Part shown: one piece after another, positions 1 through 9,130 of the stretch
Layout of the letters: every line of letters begins with the position of its first letter
How positions within the stretch are numbered: the stretch's first letter is position 1
Assembly: GCF_014897585.1 (NCBI RefSeq)
Contig: NZ_JABUXW010000010.1
Span: forward strand, 105,444-169,443
Length of the DNA stretch: 64,000 nucleotides
Origin: Brachybacterium tyrofermentans
GTDB taxonomy: Bacteria > Actinomycetota > Actinomycetes > Actinomycetales > Dermabacteraceae
Reading direction: 5' to 3'
Position numbers and translations under genes: made by a program
Notes under the pieces: model-generated
Told to the model about the DNA's origin: nothing
Seen by the model: only the letters and a program-made list of their open reading frames with translations
Database searches by the model: none

Positions 1-610
1 CGAGCAGCAGCCCGCCCGTGGAGTCATCGGGGATGTACCACTCGCCGGTGGTGGGGCACACCCAGGCGTCGGTGCCGTCCGAGGTGGGGACCAGCTTCTC
101 CCCGGAGCGTCCAACCCAGGCGAGGCGCTTGGCGGGCACCCCGGCGACGAGGGCGTGCGGCGGGACGTCCTTGACCACGGTGGCGCCGGCGGCGACCATC
201 GCCCAGGCACCGATGGTCACGGGGGCCACGCAGACGGCGCGGGCGCCGATCGAGGCGCCTGTCTCGCAGGTGACTCCCACCGGCTCCCAGTCCGAGGCGG
301 ACTTCGGGGTGAGGTCGGGATTGACCGCTCGCGGGAAGTGGTCGTTGGTGAAGACGGCCGCGGGGCCGACGAAGACGCCGTCGGCCAGCACGGCGGGCTC
401 GTAGACCAGCGCGTAGTTCTGGACCTTGCAGCCATCACCCATCTGCACGCCGCTGCCGATATAGGCGCCGCGGCCGATCACGCAGTCCGTGCCGAGCCGG
501 GCACCCTCGCGCACCTGCGCGAGGTGCCAGACGGAGCTGCCGTCGCCGATCGTCGCATCATCCGAGATGTCGGCCCCCGGGGCGACCCGGTAGGCGGGTG
601 TGTCATTCAT
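1..610 (-). CDS. Hexapeptide-repeat N-acetyltransferase (WbpD/WlbB-like), C-terminus cut by window edge
   Basis: About 203 residues are present; the 3' end lies outside the window. The protein is a left-handed beta-helix acyltransferase: successive hexapeptide turns (ATIGDG, CVIGRG, AYIGSG, ASIGAR, VTIGAW) are followed by the family-typical AGVPAKRL turn. FTNDHFPRA resembles the loop carrying the catalytic residues in UDP-2-acetamido-3-amino-glucuronate acetyltransferases, which act in surface-glycan sugar synthesis; exact substrate is inference. The ATG at 610 is preceded by TATCGT and 7 nt, a leaderless layout. The residues after the beta-helix (WVCPTTGEWY) resemble a zinc-ribbon-like tail seen in some members. 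It lies downstream of purE but seems to have its own promoter. Confidence 0.85.
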   Translation of the reverse strand, partial: MNDTPAYRVAPGADISDDATIGDGSSVWHLAQVREGARLGTDCVIGRGAYIGSGVQMGDGCKVQNYALVYEPAVLADGVFVGPAAVFTNDHFPRAVNPDLTPKSASDWEPVGVTCETGASIGARAVCVAPVTIGAWAMVAAGATVVKDVPPHALVAGVPAKRLAWVGRSGEKLVPTSDGTDAWVCPTTGEWYIPDDSTGGLLL

Positions 611-617
611 GGGTTCG

Positions 618-623
618 ACGATA
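618..623 (-). promoter_or_regulatory. -10 box, leaderless promoter of the acetyltransferase
   Basis: TATCGT on the minus strand ends 7 nt before the ATG at 610, so transcription should begin at or next to the start codon. No Shine-Dalgarno sequence is present between them. The rest of 611-814 shows no gene. Confidence 0.5.
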
Positions 624-814
624 CCGCGAGGACCCCGCCGGGACCTGGAGCAGCTCGTCGGTCTCGACGAGCTGTTGTTCATATCGCCGTGCGAGTTCAC
701 CGGAACGACACCGGACCTTCTCTCCGTCGGCATCTCCTCGTCGGTGTCCTGTCGCTGGCGGTGTCCTGACGCTGTCGCTGTCGGCCGATGTCAGTGACTC
801 GGTGGGTCAGCGAC

Positions 815-1333
815 TCAGCGTGAGGAGCGCAGGGTCTCGCCCTTGCGGACCGCGATCTCCCGCAGCTCGGACTGGAAGTCGACCATCTTCTCGCGCAGCG
901 CCACGGCCTCCACATCGCTGCCGGCACCCAAAATCCGGGCCGCCAGCAGTCCCGCGTTGCGTGCCCCGCCGATCGAGACCGTCGCCACCGGAACCCCGGC
1001 GGGCATCTGCACGATCGACAGCAGCGAGTCCATGCCGTCGAGGTGCTTGAGCGGCACGGGGACTCCGATCACCGGCAGCGGGGTGAGCGAGGCGAGCATG
1101 CCGGGCAGGTGCGCCGCGCCGCCGGCGCCGGCGATCACCACGCGCAGCCCGCGCTCGGCGGCGGAGCGGCCCCAGGTGATCATGTCCTCGGGCATGCGGT
1201 GGGCGGAGAGCACATCGACCTCGACGGCGATCCCGAACTCGGCGAGGGCCTCCTCGGCGGCCTTCATGACCGGGTAGTCGGAGTCGGATCCCATGACGAT
1301 GCCCACCAGGGGGCGGGGCGTGGTCTCGGTCAT
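815..1333 (-). CDS. purE: 5-(carboxyamino)imidazole ribonucleotide mutase PurE
   Basis: 172 aa, normal length for class I PurE. It moves the carboxylate of N5-CAIR to C4 of the imidazole in de novo purine synthesis, taking its substrate from PurK. The N-terminal GIVMGSDSD loop and SAHRMPEDM bind the nucleotide phosphate and contain the catalytic His; [12 protein letters not shown] is the second signature. The ATG at 1333 overlaps the purK stop as ATGA, and a GGAG Shine-Dalgarno lies 6-9 nt upstream, so translation is coupled to purK. Confidence 0.97.
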   Translation of the reverse strand: MTETTPRPLVGIVMGSDSDYPVMKAAEEALAEFGIAVEVDVLSAHRMPEDMITWGRSAAERGLRVVIAGAGGAAHLPGMLASLTPLPVIGVPVPLKHLDGMDSLLSIVQMPAGVPVATVSIGGARNAGLLAARILGAGSDVEAVALREKMVDFQSELREIAVRKGETLRSSR

Positions 1334-2655
1334 CGGGTCTCCTTCGTCGGTGCTGCAGGGTCTGCGGATGCGGATGCGGATGAGGATGCGGATGCGGATG
1401 CGGATGCGGATGCGGATGCGGATGCGTCGATGATGAGGTGCTCGGCGCGGTGGGCACGCTCGAGGAGCTCCTCGACGTCCTGGCCGACCACCGTGACATG
1501 GCCGATCTTCCGGCCGGGACGCACCGACTTCCCGTACAGATGGACCTTCAGCTCCGGATCGGCGGCGAGTGCGGCGTGGACCCCGGGGGCGAGATCGGTG
1601 GCGGTCCCGCCGAGCAGATTCACCATCACCGCGACCGGGGCGACCGGGGCGGTCGAACCCAGGGGGAGGTCGGCGACAGCCCGCAGGTGCTGTTCGAACT
1701 GGCCGGTCACCGCGCCGTCCATGGACCAGTGCCCGGTGTTGTGGGGGCGCATGGCGAGCTCGTTGACGCTGATCGCGCCGTCCGCCGTCTCGAACAGCTC
1801 GACCGCGAGCATGCCCACCACGTCGAGGTCCTCGGCGATCGCGAGGGCGAGAGCCTGGATGCGCTCCTGGTCTGCTGACTCGAGGCCGGCGGCGGGCGCC
1901 ACGACCTCGTAGCAGACCCCGTCCTTCTGGACCGAGTGCACGACGGGATAGGCGACGGCCTCTCCCCCGGGCCGGCGGGCCACCTGGGCGGAGAGCTCCC
2001 GGGTGAAGGGCACGAGCTCCTCGGCGAGGAGGTCGCCGTGCTCCTCGAACCAGTCCGCGACCTGAGCGGCATCGTCGACGACCCGCACCCCATGGGCGTC
2101 GTATCCGCCGCGCGGGGTCTTGACCACGAGGCGGCCCCCGGCATCGCCGAGCGCGGCGGAGAGCTCTTCCGGGGAACGGACCCGCCACCAGCGCGGGCAG
2201 GGATGGCCCAGCGCGGTGAGGCGCTCGCGCATGACCAGCTTGTCCTGGGCGTGGACGAGGGCCGCAGGGCCGGGACGCACGGCGGCGCGACCGTCGCCGA
2301 GGATCGTCTGGAGGATCTCGGCAGGCACATGCTCGTGGTCGAAGGTGACCACGTCGACCTCGTCGGCGAGGGCCTGGACGGCCTCCGCGTCATCGTGACG
2401 GCCCAGCAGCACCTGCCCGGCGACCGCCGCGGCGCTCTCCGCGGGATCGGTGGCGAGCACCGGCGTGGCCAGTCCCAGCTCGATCGCGGGGCCCAGCATC
2501 ATGCGGGCCAGCTGGCCCGCCCCGACGATGCCGACGCGGCGTGCCCCAGAGGGCTGATCCGCCCCGGGGGACTGATTCACCCCGTGCGACCGGTCCGCCT
2601 CGTGGGGCAGACCGGAGGAGGCAGAAGGAGGGAGGGGCTGAGGAGTCTCGGACAC
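1330..2655 (-). CDS. purK: 5-(carboxyamino)imidazole ribonucleotide synthase PurK (ATP-grasp)
   Basis: 441 aa. It carboxylates AIR to N5-CAIR using ATP and bicarbonate. The N-terminal [12 protein letters not shown] nucleotide-fold motif, the ATP-grasp stretch [13 protein letters not shown] and [12 protein letters not shown] are diagnostic. The GTG at 2655 is chosen because TACACT lies exactly 7 nt upstream, a leaderless promoter; an in-frame upstream extension to 2739 has no family similarity and would run into the histidine kinase gene. Anomaly: near the C-terminus sits an Ala-Ser dipeptide run encoded by a hexanucleotide tandem repeat, absent from the catalytic fold. The last codons overlap purE. 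Confidence 0.95.
   Translation of the reverse strand: MSETPQPLPPSASSGLPHEADRSHGVNQSPGADQPSGARRVGIVGAGQLARMMLGPAIELGLATPVLATDPAESAAAVAGQVLLGRHDDAEAVQALADEVDVVTFDHEHVPAEILQTILGDGRAAVRPGPAALVHAQDKLVMRERLTALGHPCPRWWRVRSPEELSAALGDAGGRLVVKTPRGGYDAHGVRVVDDAAQVADWFEEHGDLLAEELVPFTRELSAQVARRPGGEAVAYPVVHSVQKDGVCYEVVAPAAGLESADQERIQALALAIAEDLDVVGMLAVELFETADGAISVNELAMRPHNTGHWSMDGAVTGQFEQHLRAVADLPLGSTAPVAPVAVMVNLLGGTATDLAPGVHAALAADPELKVHLYGKSVRPGRKIGHVTVVGQDVEELLERAHRAEHLIIDASASASASASASASSSASASADPAAPTKETR
1363..1426. repeat. Hexanucleotide tandem repeat (TGCGGA)x10 in the 3' end of purK
   Basis: Ten TGCGGA units, one with a single substitution (TGAGGA at 1381), plus a four-base partial unit. It encodes an (Ala-Ser)n tail on PurK. 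A six-base period keeps reading frame when copies are gained or lost. Confidence 0.95.
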
Positions 2656-2662
2656 GGCGGCC

Positions 2663-2668
2663 AGTGTA
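2663..2668 (-). promoter_or_regulatory. -10 box, leaderless promoter of purKE
   Basis: TACACT on the minus strand, 7 nt before the GTG at 2655. It sits between the purK start and the end of the histidine kinase gene, so purKE is probably an independent unit. Confidence 0.55.
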
Positions 2669-2674
2669 CGAGGA

Positions 2675-4030
2675 TCAGGCGCGCGAGCGCGGACGGCGCC
2701 GCACCACGGACCCCTGGGGCAGCGTCTCGAGATCGCCAACGTTCCCGGCGGACCCGTCCTGCTCGCCCGGGCTGTCCTCGCCGGGCGCGGTGATCAGGAA
2801 GACGCCGAACTTCGCGGGGGTCTCGGTGAGCAGTTCGAGCCGCCCGCCGTCGTCCTCGACGAGGGTGCGTGCCAGCGCGAGCCCCACGCCGGTGCCTGAG
2901 GAGCTGCGACCGGACACGGACCGCTCGAAGACGCGGGTGCCGAGATCGGGGTCGATCCCGCCTCCCTCGTCGGTGACCTCGATGACGGTGGAGTGGTCGT
3001 TCCGGCGCACCTTCACGGTGGTGCGGCCGTCACCGTGCATGAGGGCGTTCTCGATGAGCGTGGCGATGACCTGGGTGAGGGGTCCGATCGATCCCCAGAC
3101 GGCGGCGCTGCGCGGCACCTGGATGCGCAGCTCGCGCTGGGCCCGGCGGTAGGCCGGGGACCATTCCTCGCTCTGCTGCGTGAGCACGGCGCGCAGCTCG
3201 ACCACGCCGGGCGTACGACGCGAGGACGAGCGCGGGGCATTGATGAGGTCATGGACCACCTCGGTGAGGCGGTCGATCTGCTCGAGGGAGATGCGGGCCT
3301 CCTCGCGCACCCACTCCTCGGAGCTGGTCGCGAGGATCTCGTACAGGCGCATCGAGAGCGCGGTCAGGGGCGTGCGCAGCTGGTGCGAGGCGTCCGACGC
3401 CAGCTGGCTCTCGGCCTCCAGGCGCTCGGTGAGCATCGCGCCGGAGCGGATGAGCTCCTCGGCGACGTCGTCGATCTCGGAGATCCCCGAGGTGTTCCAC
3501 GGCCCGCGGGCCCGGCCCGAGCCCATCTCCTCGGCGCGCCGGTTCAACCGGGCCAGGGGCATGGAGATCCGTTGGGCCTGCCAGAGGGCGACGGACGCCC
3601 CGATCGACAGGGCGGCGAGGCCGGCGACGACGAGCAGCACCCAGGCACTGGCCGTATGGGCGCGTACATCGGACTTCGGGATGTTGACGACGATCTGCTG
3701 CTGCTCGGAGCCGTAGGCCGTGACGAACAGCGGATCTGGACCGGGTGGCTCCCCGGCGGTGACGACGTCACCATCGTCGAGAGTCACGACGATCTGGATG
3801 TCCAGATCCGTCTGCTGGTCGACGATGGCCTGCAGCATCGCCTCGTCGAGCGGCCGATCATCCGCAAGCTGGGTCTCGGTGACGACCCGCGCCTCGTCCA
3901 GGACTCCGTTGGCCTGTGCGGAGAGCCTCTGCTCAGCGAGCTGCAGCCAGGACCAGCCCAGCGGGATGCCCAGCAGCAGCACGACGAGGACCACGGTGAT
4001 GATCGTGGCCTGCAGCACCCGTTGCCACAC
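2675..4030 (-). CDS. Two-component sensor histidine kinase
   Basis: 451 aa. Membrane segments at about 8-30 and 129-150 enclose a roughly 100-residue extracellular sensor domain; a HAMP linker (about 151-205) leads to the dimerisation domain with the phospho-acceptor H216 in SHQLRTPLT. The catalytic domain carries the N box (IENALMHG), G1 (DEGGGID) and G2 (GTGVGLAL). It should phosphorylate the regulator encoded 3 bp upstream. The stimulus cannot be read from sequence. The basic tail ends 20 bp before purK. ATG at 4030. Confidence 0.95.
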   Translation of the reverse strand: MWQRVLQATIITVVLVVLLLGIPLGWSWLQLAEQRLSAQANGVLDEARVVTETQLADDRPLDEAMLQAIVDQQTDLDIQIVVTLDDGDVVTAGEPPGPDPLFVTAYGSEQQQIVVNIPKSDVRAHTASAWVLLVVAGLAALSIGASVALWQAQRISMPLARLNRRAEEMGSGRARGPWNTSGISEIDDVAEELIRSGAMLTERLEAESQLASDASHQLRTPLTALSMRLYEILATSSEEWVREEARISLEQIDRLTEVVHDLINAPRSSSRRTPGVVELRAVLTQQSEEWSPAYRRAQRELRIQVPRSAAVWGSIGPLTQVIATLIENALMHGDGRTTVKVRRNDHSTVIEVTDEGGGIDPDLGTRVFERSVSGRSSSGTGVGLALARTLVEDDGGRLELLTETPAKFGVFLITAPGEDSPGEQDGSAGNVGDLETLPQGSVVRRRPRSRA

Positions 4031-4033
4031 GCG

Positions 4034-4729
4034 TCAGTTCTCCGCGCCGGTCTCGAAACGGAAACCGACACCCCTCACGGTGGTGATGCGACGCGGGTTC
4101 GTGGCGTCGTCGCCGAGCTTCCGGCGCAGCCACGAGATGTGCATGTCCAAGGTCTTCGTGGAGCCCCACCATTCAGCGCCCCAGACCTCGCGCATGAGGT
4201 CGTCGCGGGTGACGACGCTGCCCGACTCGCGCACCAGCACGGTCAGCAGGTCATACTCCTTGGCAGAGAGGCTCAGCTCCTCGCCGTCGACGTAGGCGCG
4301 GCGGGCCGAGACGTCCAGGGAGACTCCGTTGACGTCGAAGGCGTCGCCGGATTCCTCCACCGCCTGCGAGCGCCGCATGAGGGCCCGGATGCGGGCCTGC
4401 AGCTCCCCGAGGCGGAACGGCTTGGTGACGTAGTCGTCGGCTCCGGCATCGAGTCCCACCACGGCGTCGACCTCGTCGGCCCGTGCGGTGAGGATCAGGA
4501 TCGGCGATTCGAGCCCGCCCTTGCGCAGGCGCCGAGCCACCTCGAGGCCGTCCAGATCGGGCAGCCCGAGATCCAGGATGACCATGTCGATCGGGTCGGG
4601 CCCGGCGGCGATCGCGAGCGCGTCCATGCCCCGCGATGCCCGCGTGACGGTGTAGCCCTCCCGGTCCAGTGCCCGGGAGAGTGGTTCAGCGATGGCCGAG
4701 TCGTCCTCGACGAGAAGCAGTCGTGTCAC
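4034..4729 (-). CDS. OmpR-family response regulator
   Basis: 231 aa: receiver domain (VEDD acidic pocket, phospho-acceptor aspartate at about residue 52 in VILDLGLPD, TKPF lysine) followed by an OmpR/PhoB winged helix ending in VRGVGFRFE. It is paired with the kinase immediately downstream. An ATG exists at 4738, but it overlaps a -10 box (TAGGAT, 4737-4742) lying exactly 7 nt before the GTG at 4729, matching other leaderless starts here, so the GTG is preferred. Target genes unknown. Confidence 0.95.
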   Translation of the reverse strand: MTRLLLVEDDSAIAEPLSRALDREGYTVTRASRGMDALAIAAGPDPIDMVILDLGLPDLDGLEVARRLRKGGLESPILILTARADEVDAVVGLDAGADDYVTKPFRLGELQARIRALMRRSQAVEESGDAFDVNGVSLDVSARRAYVDGEELSLSAKEYDLLTVLVRESGSVVTRDDLMREVWGAEWWGSTKTLDMHISWLRRKLGDDATNPRRITTVRGVGFRFETGAEN

Positions 4730-4736
4730 GAGTTCC

Positions 4737-4742
4737 ATCCTA
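4737..4742 (-). promoter_or_regulatory. -10 box, leaderless promoter of the two-component operon
   Basis: TAGGAT on the minus strand followed by 7 nt and GTG at 4729. It lies in the 48 bp between the cyclase stop and the regulator gene. Confidence 0.5.
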
Positions 4743-4777
4743 CGTCGCGATGGGTGGCGGGCCGGTCGGCCCTCTCC

Positions 4778-5944
4778 TCACAGTCCCAGATCGAGCGGCG
4801 CCGAACGGTCACGGCGCATCTCCTGCACCCTCACCGATCCGATGCCGTGCAGATCCACGTCCTCACCCTCCGAGATGCTGAAGCCGCCCGGCAGTGCGAG
4901 GCCGATGGCGGCGGCGGTCTCGGAGTCGACCATCACGGAGCCGGGGCGGGCCACGGATTCCATGCGGGCGGCGAGATTGACCTTGGGACCGAAGACATCA
5001 CCGTACCGGGAGAACATGGAACCCCAGGACAGACCCACCCGCACCGGAGGGAGGCCCTGGTCGGAGCAGATGTTCTCGGCGAGGCTGACGGCGATCTGCG
5101 CGCCGTCCTCGGGAGTGTCCGCCAGGAACATGATCTCGTCACCGACCGTCTTCACCACGCGACCCCCGCCCACGGAGATGATGTCGCGGCCCACGGCTTC
5201 GAACCGCCCGACCACGTCGGCGAGCTCGGCGCCGGAGAGGTCCTGGGCGAGGCGGGTGAACTGGACCAGGTCGGCGAAGCCGACGGCGCGCTGCAGCGGG
5301 AACAGCTCATCGGTGTCCTGGTGGAGCACCTCGGAGCCGGCCCGGGCCGCATAGGCCGCCAGCTGCCTGCGGAACGCGAACATGACCTGCGATTCGAGGG
5401 TCTCGAGAAGTTCGGGGACGGAGTCGAGCATCTGCTGGCGGGCGTCCGCGTCGTCCGCGCCGTCGGCATGCTTCGCCTCGTCGACAAGTGCCTCGGTGAT
5501 CCACATGGCGAGCCGTCCCATGTGGAAGCCCAGGCCACGGGTGATGCTCGCGAAGGCCCGCTCGGAGAGCACGCCGTCCTCGACGATGGCCGCGAGGTCG
5601 CCGATGGAGTAGGCATCCTCCTCGGTGAACACGACCGTGTCCTCGTCCACCGGGGTGAAGCCGAGCGAGCGCCAGTAGACCGAGGTCAGGCGCTCGGGAA
5701 TGTCCTGCTGCTGGGCCAGGTCGCGCCGCGAGTACTTCCGCGGACCCTGCAGCAGCACCTTCTCGAGGGCGCCGACGCTGCGTCGCACCTCGGCGAAGCG
5801 CCGGTTCAGCTCCAGGATCTCGCGATCGTCGAGAGGGGTCTGCACGAGGTCGGGCGACTCCTCCAGCGGCACACCGGACTGCCCGGCCGGGGGATTCCCG
5901 TCCGCGGACGTCGTGCGCTCCAGGTCTTCGGTACCGCCGGTCAC
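4778..5944 (-). CDS. Class III adenylate/guanylate cyclase domain protein
   Basis: 388 aa, soluble. Residues about 215-380 form a class III cyclase domain with the expected residues: metal-binding D225 (FADLVQFT) and D269 (TVGDEI), adenine-selecting K265 and D316, and transition-state N323/R327 (VNLAARM). This pattern favours ATP and cAMP production. The N-terminal 210 residues are helical and lack a recognised sensor; PERLTSVYW and the EEDAYSIGDLA stretch suggest a helix-turn-helix-like regulatory domain seen in other actinobacterial cyclases (inference). GTG at 5944 follows AGGAGG and overlaps the birA stop as GTGA. Confidence 0.9.
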   Translation of the reverse strand: MTGGTEDLERTTSADGNPPAGQSGVPLEESPDLVQTPLDDREILELNRRFAEVRRSVGALEKVLLQGPRKYSRRDLAQQQDIPERLTSVYWRSLGFTPVDEDTVVFTEEDAYSIGDLAAIVEDGVLSERAFASITRGLGFHMGRLAMWITEALVDEAKHADGADDADARQQMLDSVPELLETLESQVMFAFRRQLAAYAARAGSEVLHQDTDELFPLQRAVGFADLVQFTRLAQDLSGAELADVVGRFEAVGRDIISVGGGRVVKTVGDEIMFLADTPEDGAQIAVSLAENICSDQGLPPVRVGLSWGSMFSRYGDVFGPKVNLAARMESVARPGSVMVDSETAAAIGLALPGGFSISEGEDVDLHGIGSVRVQEMRRDRSAPLDLGL

Positions 5945-7056
5945 GTGCTGTGATCCTCCTGTTCGACGCCGCGATCGGCGTCTCTCGTCAGCCGAGCGGG
6001 TCCGCCCGGCCTCACATGCTTCACATCGCCGACGTCGACGGCCACCGGCCCCTCGGCGAGAGGATCGACCGGGTCGACCATCAATCTGCCACGGTCGTCG
6101 ATCGCCACGGCGGTTCCGACCAGCGCCGGGAGCGGCGCACCGTGCGCACCCCCACCACCCAGCGGATCGACCCGCACCAGCTGCCCAATTGTGAGGCACG
6201 TCATAGTGTAACGGTGCGCAGAGCCTGCCGTCACCGCGTCCCCGCCCATGGACTCCAGGGCCGCCAGCTCCGCCCCGAGGGACAGGACGATCGCCGTCGC
6301 GATCCGGTCCCCCAGCTCCTCGTTCTGCTCCGGGCGCTGCGTGCCGCCAGGGGGTGATGCCGCGACGGGAGCTGCCGCGGCGGGCACCGAATCGCCTGGC
6401 GCCGACTCGGCGCCGTCCCGGATCCCGGCCTCGCCGAGCAGCCAGGCCGCTCCGGGCACGACGGTGCCGTCGCCGTCGCGCACGGGTCCGTGGAGATTGA
6501 TCCCGATTCCGATCAGCACCCCGTGCGCTCCTCGGCCTTCGACGAGGATCCCGCCGAGCTTGCGGCCGTCCGCCGTCTGCAGGTCGTTGGGCCATTTGAG
6601 GCCGATCCGGACCCCGCTCGCCCCGGCGACCTCATCCACCGCGGAGACTGCGGCCAGGCCGGCCACGAGCGGCATCCAGGTGCGCTGCGAGGGCGCGAGC
6701 CGGGTGGAATGGGCATAGGTGAGGTAGACGTTGCCGCCGTCGGGGCTGACGAACCGTCGGCCCAGCCGACCGCGACCGGCCTGCTGCCGCCGCGCGGTGA
6801 CCGCGAAGGGAGCCTGCTCGCCGGCGTCGAGCCGCCTCGCGGCCTCGTCCTGCGTGGAGCTGACCTCGCCCGACCGGTGGATCGGCGGAGACTGCAGGCC
6901 CGCCGGGAGCCGGGCGGCCGACGGGGAGGATGGGGCGGAGCCCGCCAGGGGGTGCGTCGCGACAGCGGGCCGGGGGTCGATATCCACCGTGTCCGCTGGG
7001 TCCGCTGAGTCTGCACGGCCCCCTGAGTCACCTGAGCCCTCTGGGTCGTCTGGCAC
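5941..7056 (-). CDS. birA: Biotin--[acetyl-CoA-carboxylase] ligase BirA (class I)
   Basis: 371 aa, no N-terminal DNA-binding domain, so a class I enzyme. It makes biotinyl-AMP and attaches biotin to a carboxylase lysine. Signatures: [15 protein letters not shown] (biotin/ATP loop), KWPNDL, and a C-terminal SH3-like region. The first 55 residues and a loop near 225-260 are Pro/Ala-rich insertions. GTG at 7056 with a GGAGGGA Shine-Dalgarno. It is divergent from the carboxylase beta gene, and its likely substrate is K557 of the carboxylase encoded at 11641-13419. Confidence 0.94.
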   Translation of the reverse strand: MPDDPEGSGDSGGRADSADPADTVDIDPRPAVATHPLAGSAPSSPSAARLPAGLQSPPIHRSGEVSSTQDEAARRLDAGEQAPFAVTARRQQAGRGRLGRRFVSPDGGNVYLTYAHSTRLAPSQRTWMPLVAGLAAVSAVDEVAGASGVRIGLKWPNDLQTADGRKLGGILVEGRGAHGVLIGIGINLHGPVRDGDGTVVPGAAWLLGEAGIRDGAESAPGDSVPAAAAPVAASPPGGTQRPEQNEELGDRIATAIVLSLGAELAALESMGGDAVTAGSAHRYTMTCLTIGQLVRVDPLGGGGAHGAPLPALVGTAVAIDDRGRLMVDPVDPLAEGPVAVDVGDVKHVRPGGPARLTRDADRGVEQEDHST

Positions 7057-7224
7057 GCGTGGTCTCCCTCCTGGGGCCGATGTCCGATGCCGCTGTGCCG
7101 TCCGCGACGGGACATGTCACTCCATGCCGGGTCAGGTCGGCCCTCGTCGGCATGTCGTAGCGTAGTATCCCGGTGTTCATCTCCCCGTATTCTTGGCGGC
7201 CTGACGGCCGTCGCAGGAGGCTCC

Positions 7225-8814
7225 GTGACCGACGCCCCGCGGCCGCTCACCACCGCTCAGCGACTTGACGACCTTCGCGAGCGCGACGCCGCGGCGGTCT
7301 CCGCAGCGGACGAGATCGCCGTCCAGAAGCAGCATGCGCGTGGGAAGAAGACTGCTCGCGAGCGCATCACCGACCTCCTCGACGACGGCTCCTTCGTGGA
7401 GACCGATCGCTTCGTGAAGCACCAGGCACGCAGCTTCGGCATCGACAGCAAGCGGCCCGCCGGCGACGGCCTCGTCACCGGGCACGGCACGATCGACGGC
7501 CGCCAGGTGTGCATCTACTCCCAGGACTTCACGGTCTTCGGCGGCTCCCTCGGCGAGGCCCACGGCCGCAAGATCCAGAAGATCCAGGATCTCGCGCTGA
7601 GCACCGGCGTGCCGATCATCGGGATCCTCGACGGCGGCGGCGCCCGCATCCAGGAGGGCGTGGCCTCGCTGGCCATGTTCGCCGGGATCTTCAAGCGCAA
7701 CACCCGCGCCTCGGGCGTCATCCCCCAGATCTCCCTGATCATGGGCCCGGCCGCCGGCGGCGCCGTCTACTCCCCCGCGCTGACGGACATCATCGTGATG
7801 GTCGAGAAGACCTCCCACATGTTCATCACCGGCCCGGACGTGATCCGCACCGTGACCGGCGAGGACGTCGGCTTCGAGGAGCTCGGCGGCGCCCGCACGC
7901 ATTCGACCCGCTCCGGGGTGGCCCATTACATGGCCCCCGACGAGGGCGAGGCCATCGAGTACGTCAAGGACCTGCTGAGCTACCTGCCGGCGAACACGCT
8001 GAGCCCGGCGCCGTCCTTCCCGGTGCTCCTCGAGGAGGGCCGGACGCCGCAGGACACGGCGCTGGACACTCTCGTACCGGACTCCCCGAACCAGCCCTAC
8101 GACATGCTCACGGTGCTGCGCACGGTCCTGGACGATGAGGAGTTCCTCGAGGTCCAGCCGCTGTTCGCCCGCAACATCCTGGTGGGCTTCGGCCGGGTCG
8201 AGGGCCACAGCGTCGGCATCATCGCCAATCAGCCCTCCCATCTCGCGGGCACCCTCGACATCGACGCCTCCGAGAAGGCGGCCCGGTTCGTGCGGCTGTG
8301 CGACGCCAACAACATCCCGGTCCTGACCTTCGTGGACGTCCCCGGCTTCCTGCCCGGCACCGACCAGGAGTTCGGCGGCATCATCCGTCGCGGCGCCAAG
8401 CTGCTGTACGCCTACGCCGAGGCGACCGTGCCGCTGGTCACCGTCATCACCCGCAAGGCCTACGGCGGCGCCTACATCGTCATGGGCTCCAAGGAGCTCG
8501 GCGCGGACATCAACCTCGCCTGGCCCACCGCGCAGATCGCGGTGATGGGCTCCCAGGGCGCGGTCAACATCCTGCACCGCGGGGACCTGCGCCAGGTCGC
8601 CGAGCAGGGTGGGGACGTCGCGGCCGAGCGCAGCAGGTTCGAGGCCGAGTACGAGGAGCAGTTCGCGACCCCGTACACCGCGGCGGAGCGCGGCTGGATC
8701 GACGGCGTGATCCAGCCGGCCGATACCCGCATCGAGGTGGCCCGGGCGCTGCGCGCGCTGCGCACCAAGCGGGACACCCTGCCCACCAAGAAGCACGGGA
8801 ACATCCCGCTGTGA
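7225..8814 (+). CDS. Acyl-CoA (acetyl/propionyl-CoA) carboxylase beta subunit, carboxyltransferase
   Basis: 529 aa, full length for actinobacterial AccD/PccB. It transfers the carboxyl group from carboxybiotin to acyl-CoA for fatty-acid precursor formation or propionyl-CoA metabolism. GGGARIQEG and [13 protein letters not shown] form the N-terminal oxyanion site; [15 protein letters not shown] lies in the C-terminal half. GTG at 7225 is chosen because AGGAGG precedes it by 4 nt; the longer in-frame reading has no family similarity. It overlaps the epsilon subunit gene, and the alpha subunit is encoded 2.8 kb downstream. Acyl-chain preference is not readable. Confidence 0.95.
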   Translation: MTDAPRPLTTAQRLDDLRERDAAAVSAADEIAVQKQHARGKKTARERITDLLDDGSFVETDRFVKHQARSFGIDSKRPAGDGLVTGHGTIDGRQVCIYSQDFTVFGGSLGEAHGRKIQKIQDLALSTGVPIIGILDGGGARIQEGVASLAMFAGIFKRNTRASGVIPQISLIMGPAAGGAVYSPALTDIIVMVEKTSHMFITGPDVIRTVTGEDVGFEELGGARTHSTRSGVAHYMAPDEGEAIEYVKDLLSYLPANTLSPAPSFPVLLEEGRTPQDTALDTLVPDSPNQPYDMLTVLRTVLDDEEFLEVQPLFARNILVGFGRVEGHSVGIIANQPSHLAGTLDIDASEKAARFVRLCDANNIPVLTFVDVPGFLPGTDQEFGGIIRRGAKLLYAYAEATVPLVTVITRKAYGGAYIVMGSKELGADINLAWPTAQIAVMGSQGAVNILHRGDLRQVAEQGGDVAAERSRFEAEYEEQFATPYTAAERGWIDGVIQPADTRIEVARALRALRTKRDTLPTKKHGNIPL

Positions 8815-9056
8815 GCATGCCGCACACCGACGTCAAGCTCGTCCAGGGCCGCCTCGCGGCGGACGAGCTCGCCGCGATCGCCGTGGTGGTCTCGACGATG
8901 AGCGTCACCAGCCGCCTGGAGGCCGACGAGCGCGCCCTCGCGGAGGGTCGCGGCGGCGGGCCCAGCGCCTGGAACGGCCCCGTGCACAGCCATCCCCGGG
9001 CGCATGCCCTGCGCGGGCACGCCTCCCCCACGGCCTGGCAGTTCGCCGACCGCTGA
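8811..9056 (+). CDS. Acyl-CoA carboxylase epsilon subunit
   Basis: 81 aa. The N-terminal [20 protein letters not shown] segment is typical of actinobacterial AccE/PccE, small subunits that stabilise the alpha-beta holoenzyme; the second half is low-complexity and ends in a WNG...WQFADR-like pattern common in the family. GTG at 8811 overlaps the beta-subunit stop as GTGA; an alternative ATG is at 8817. Its position directly behind the beta subunit supports the call. Confidence 0.85.
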   Translation: MSMPHTDVKLVQGRLAADELAAIAVVVSTMSVTSRLEADERALAEGRGGGPSAWNGPVHSHPRAHALRGHASPTAWQFADR

Positions 9057-9117
9057 GCGCGCAGCTCACCGAGCGTCGAGCGCCGTGCCGGGACCGGCCC
9101 AGCACCTCGTGCGGCAC

Positions 9118-9123
9118 TAGACT
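9118..9123 (+). promoter_or_regulatory. -10 box, leaderless promoter of the DUF885 gene
   Basis: TAGACT followed by 7 nt and the ATG at 9131; no Shine-Dalgarno sequence. One of the clearest leaderless promoters in the window. Confidence 0.6.
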
Positions 9124-9130
9124 CGCGGAC

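Noticed and set aside
2993..5953. 986-aa plus-strand open frame
   Set aside because: It lies opposite the histidine kinase, response regulator and cyclase genes, has no family motifs and an Asp/Gly/His/Arg-rich composition typical of the antisense of high-GC genes.
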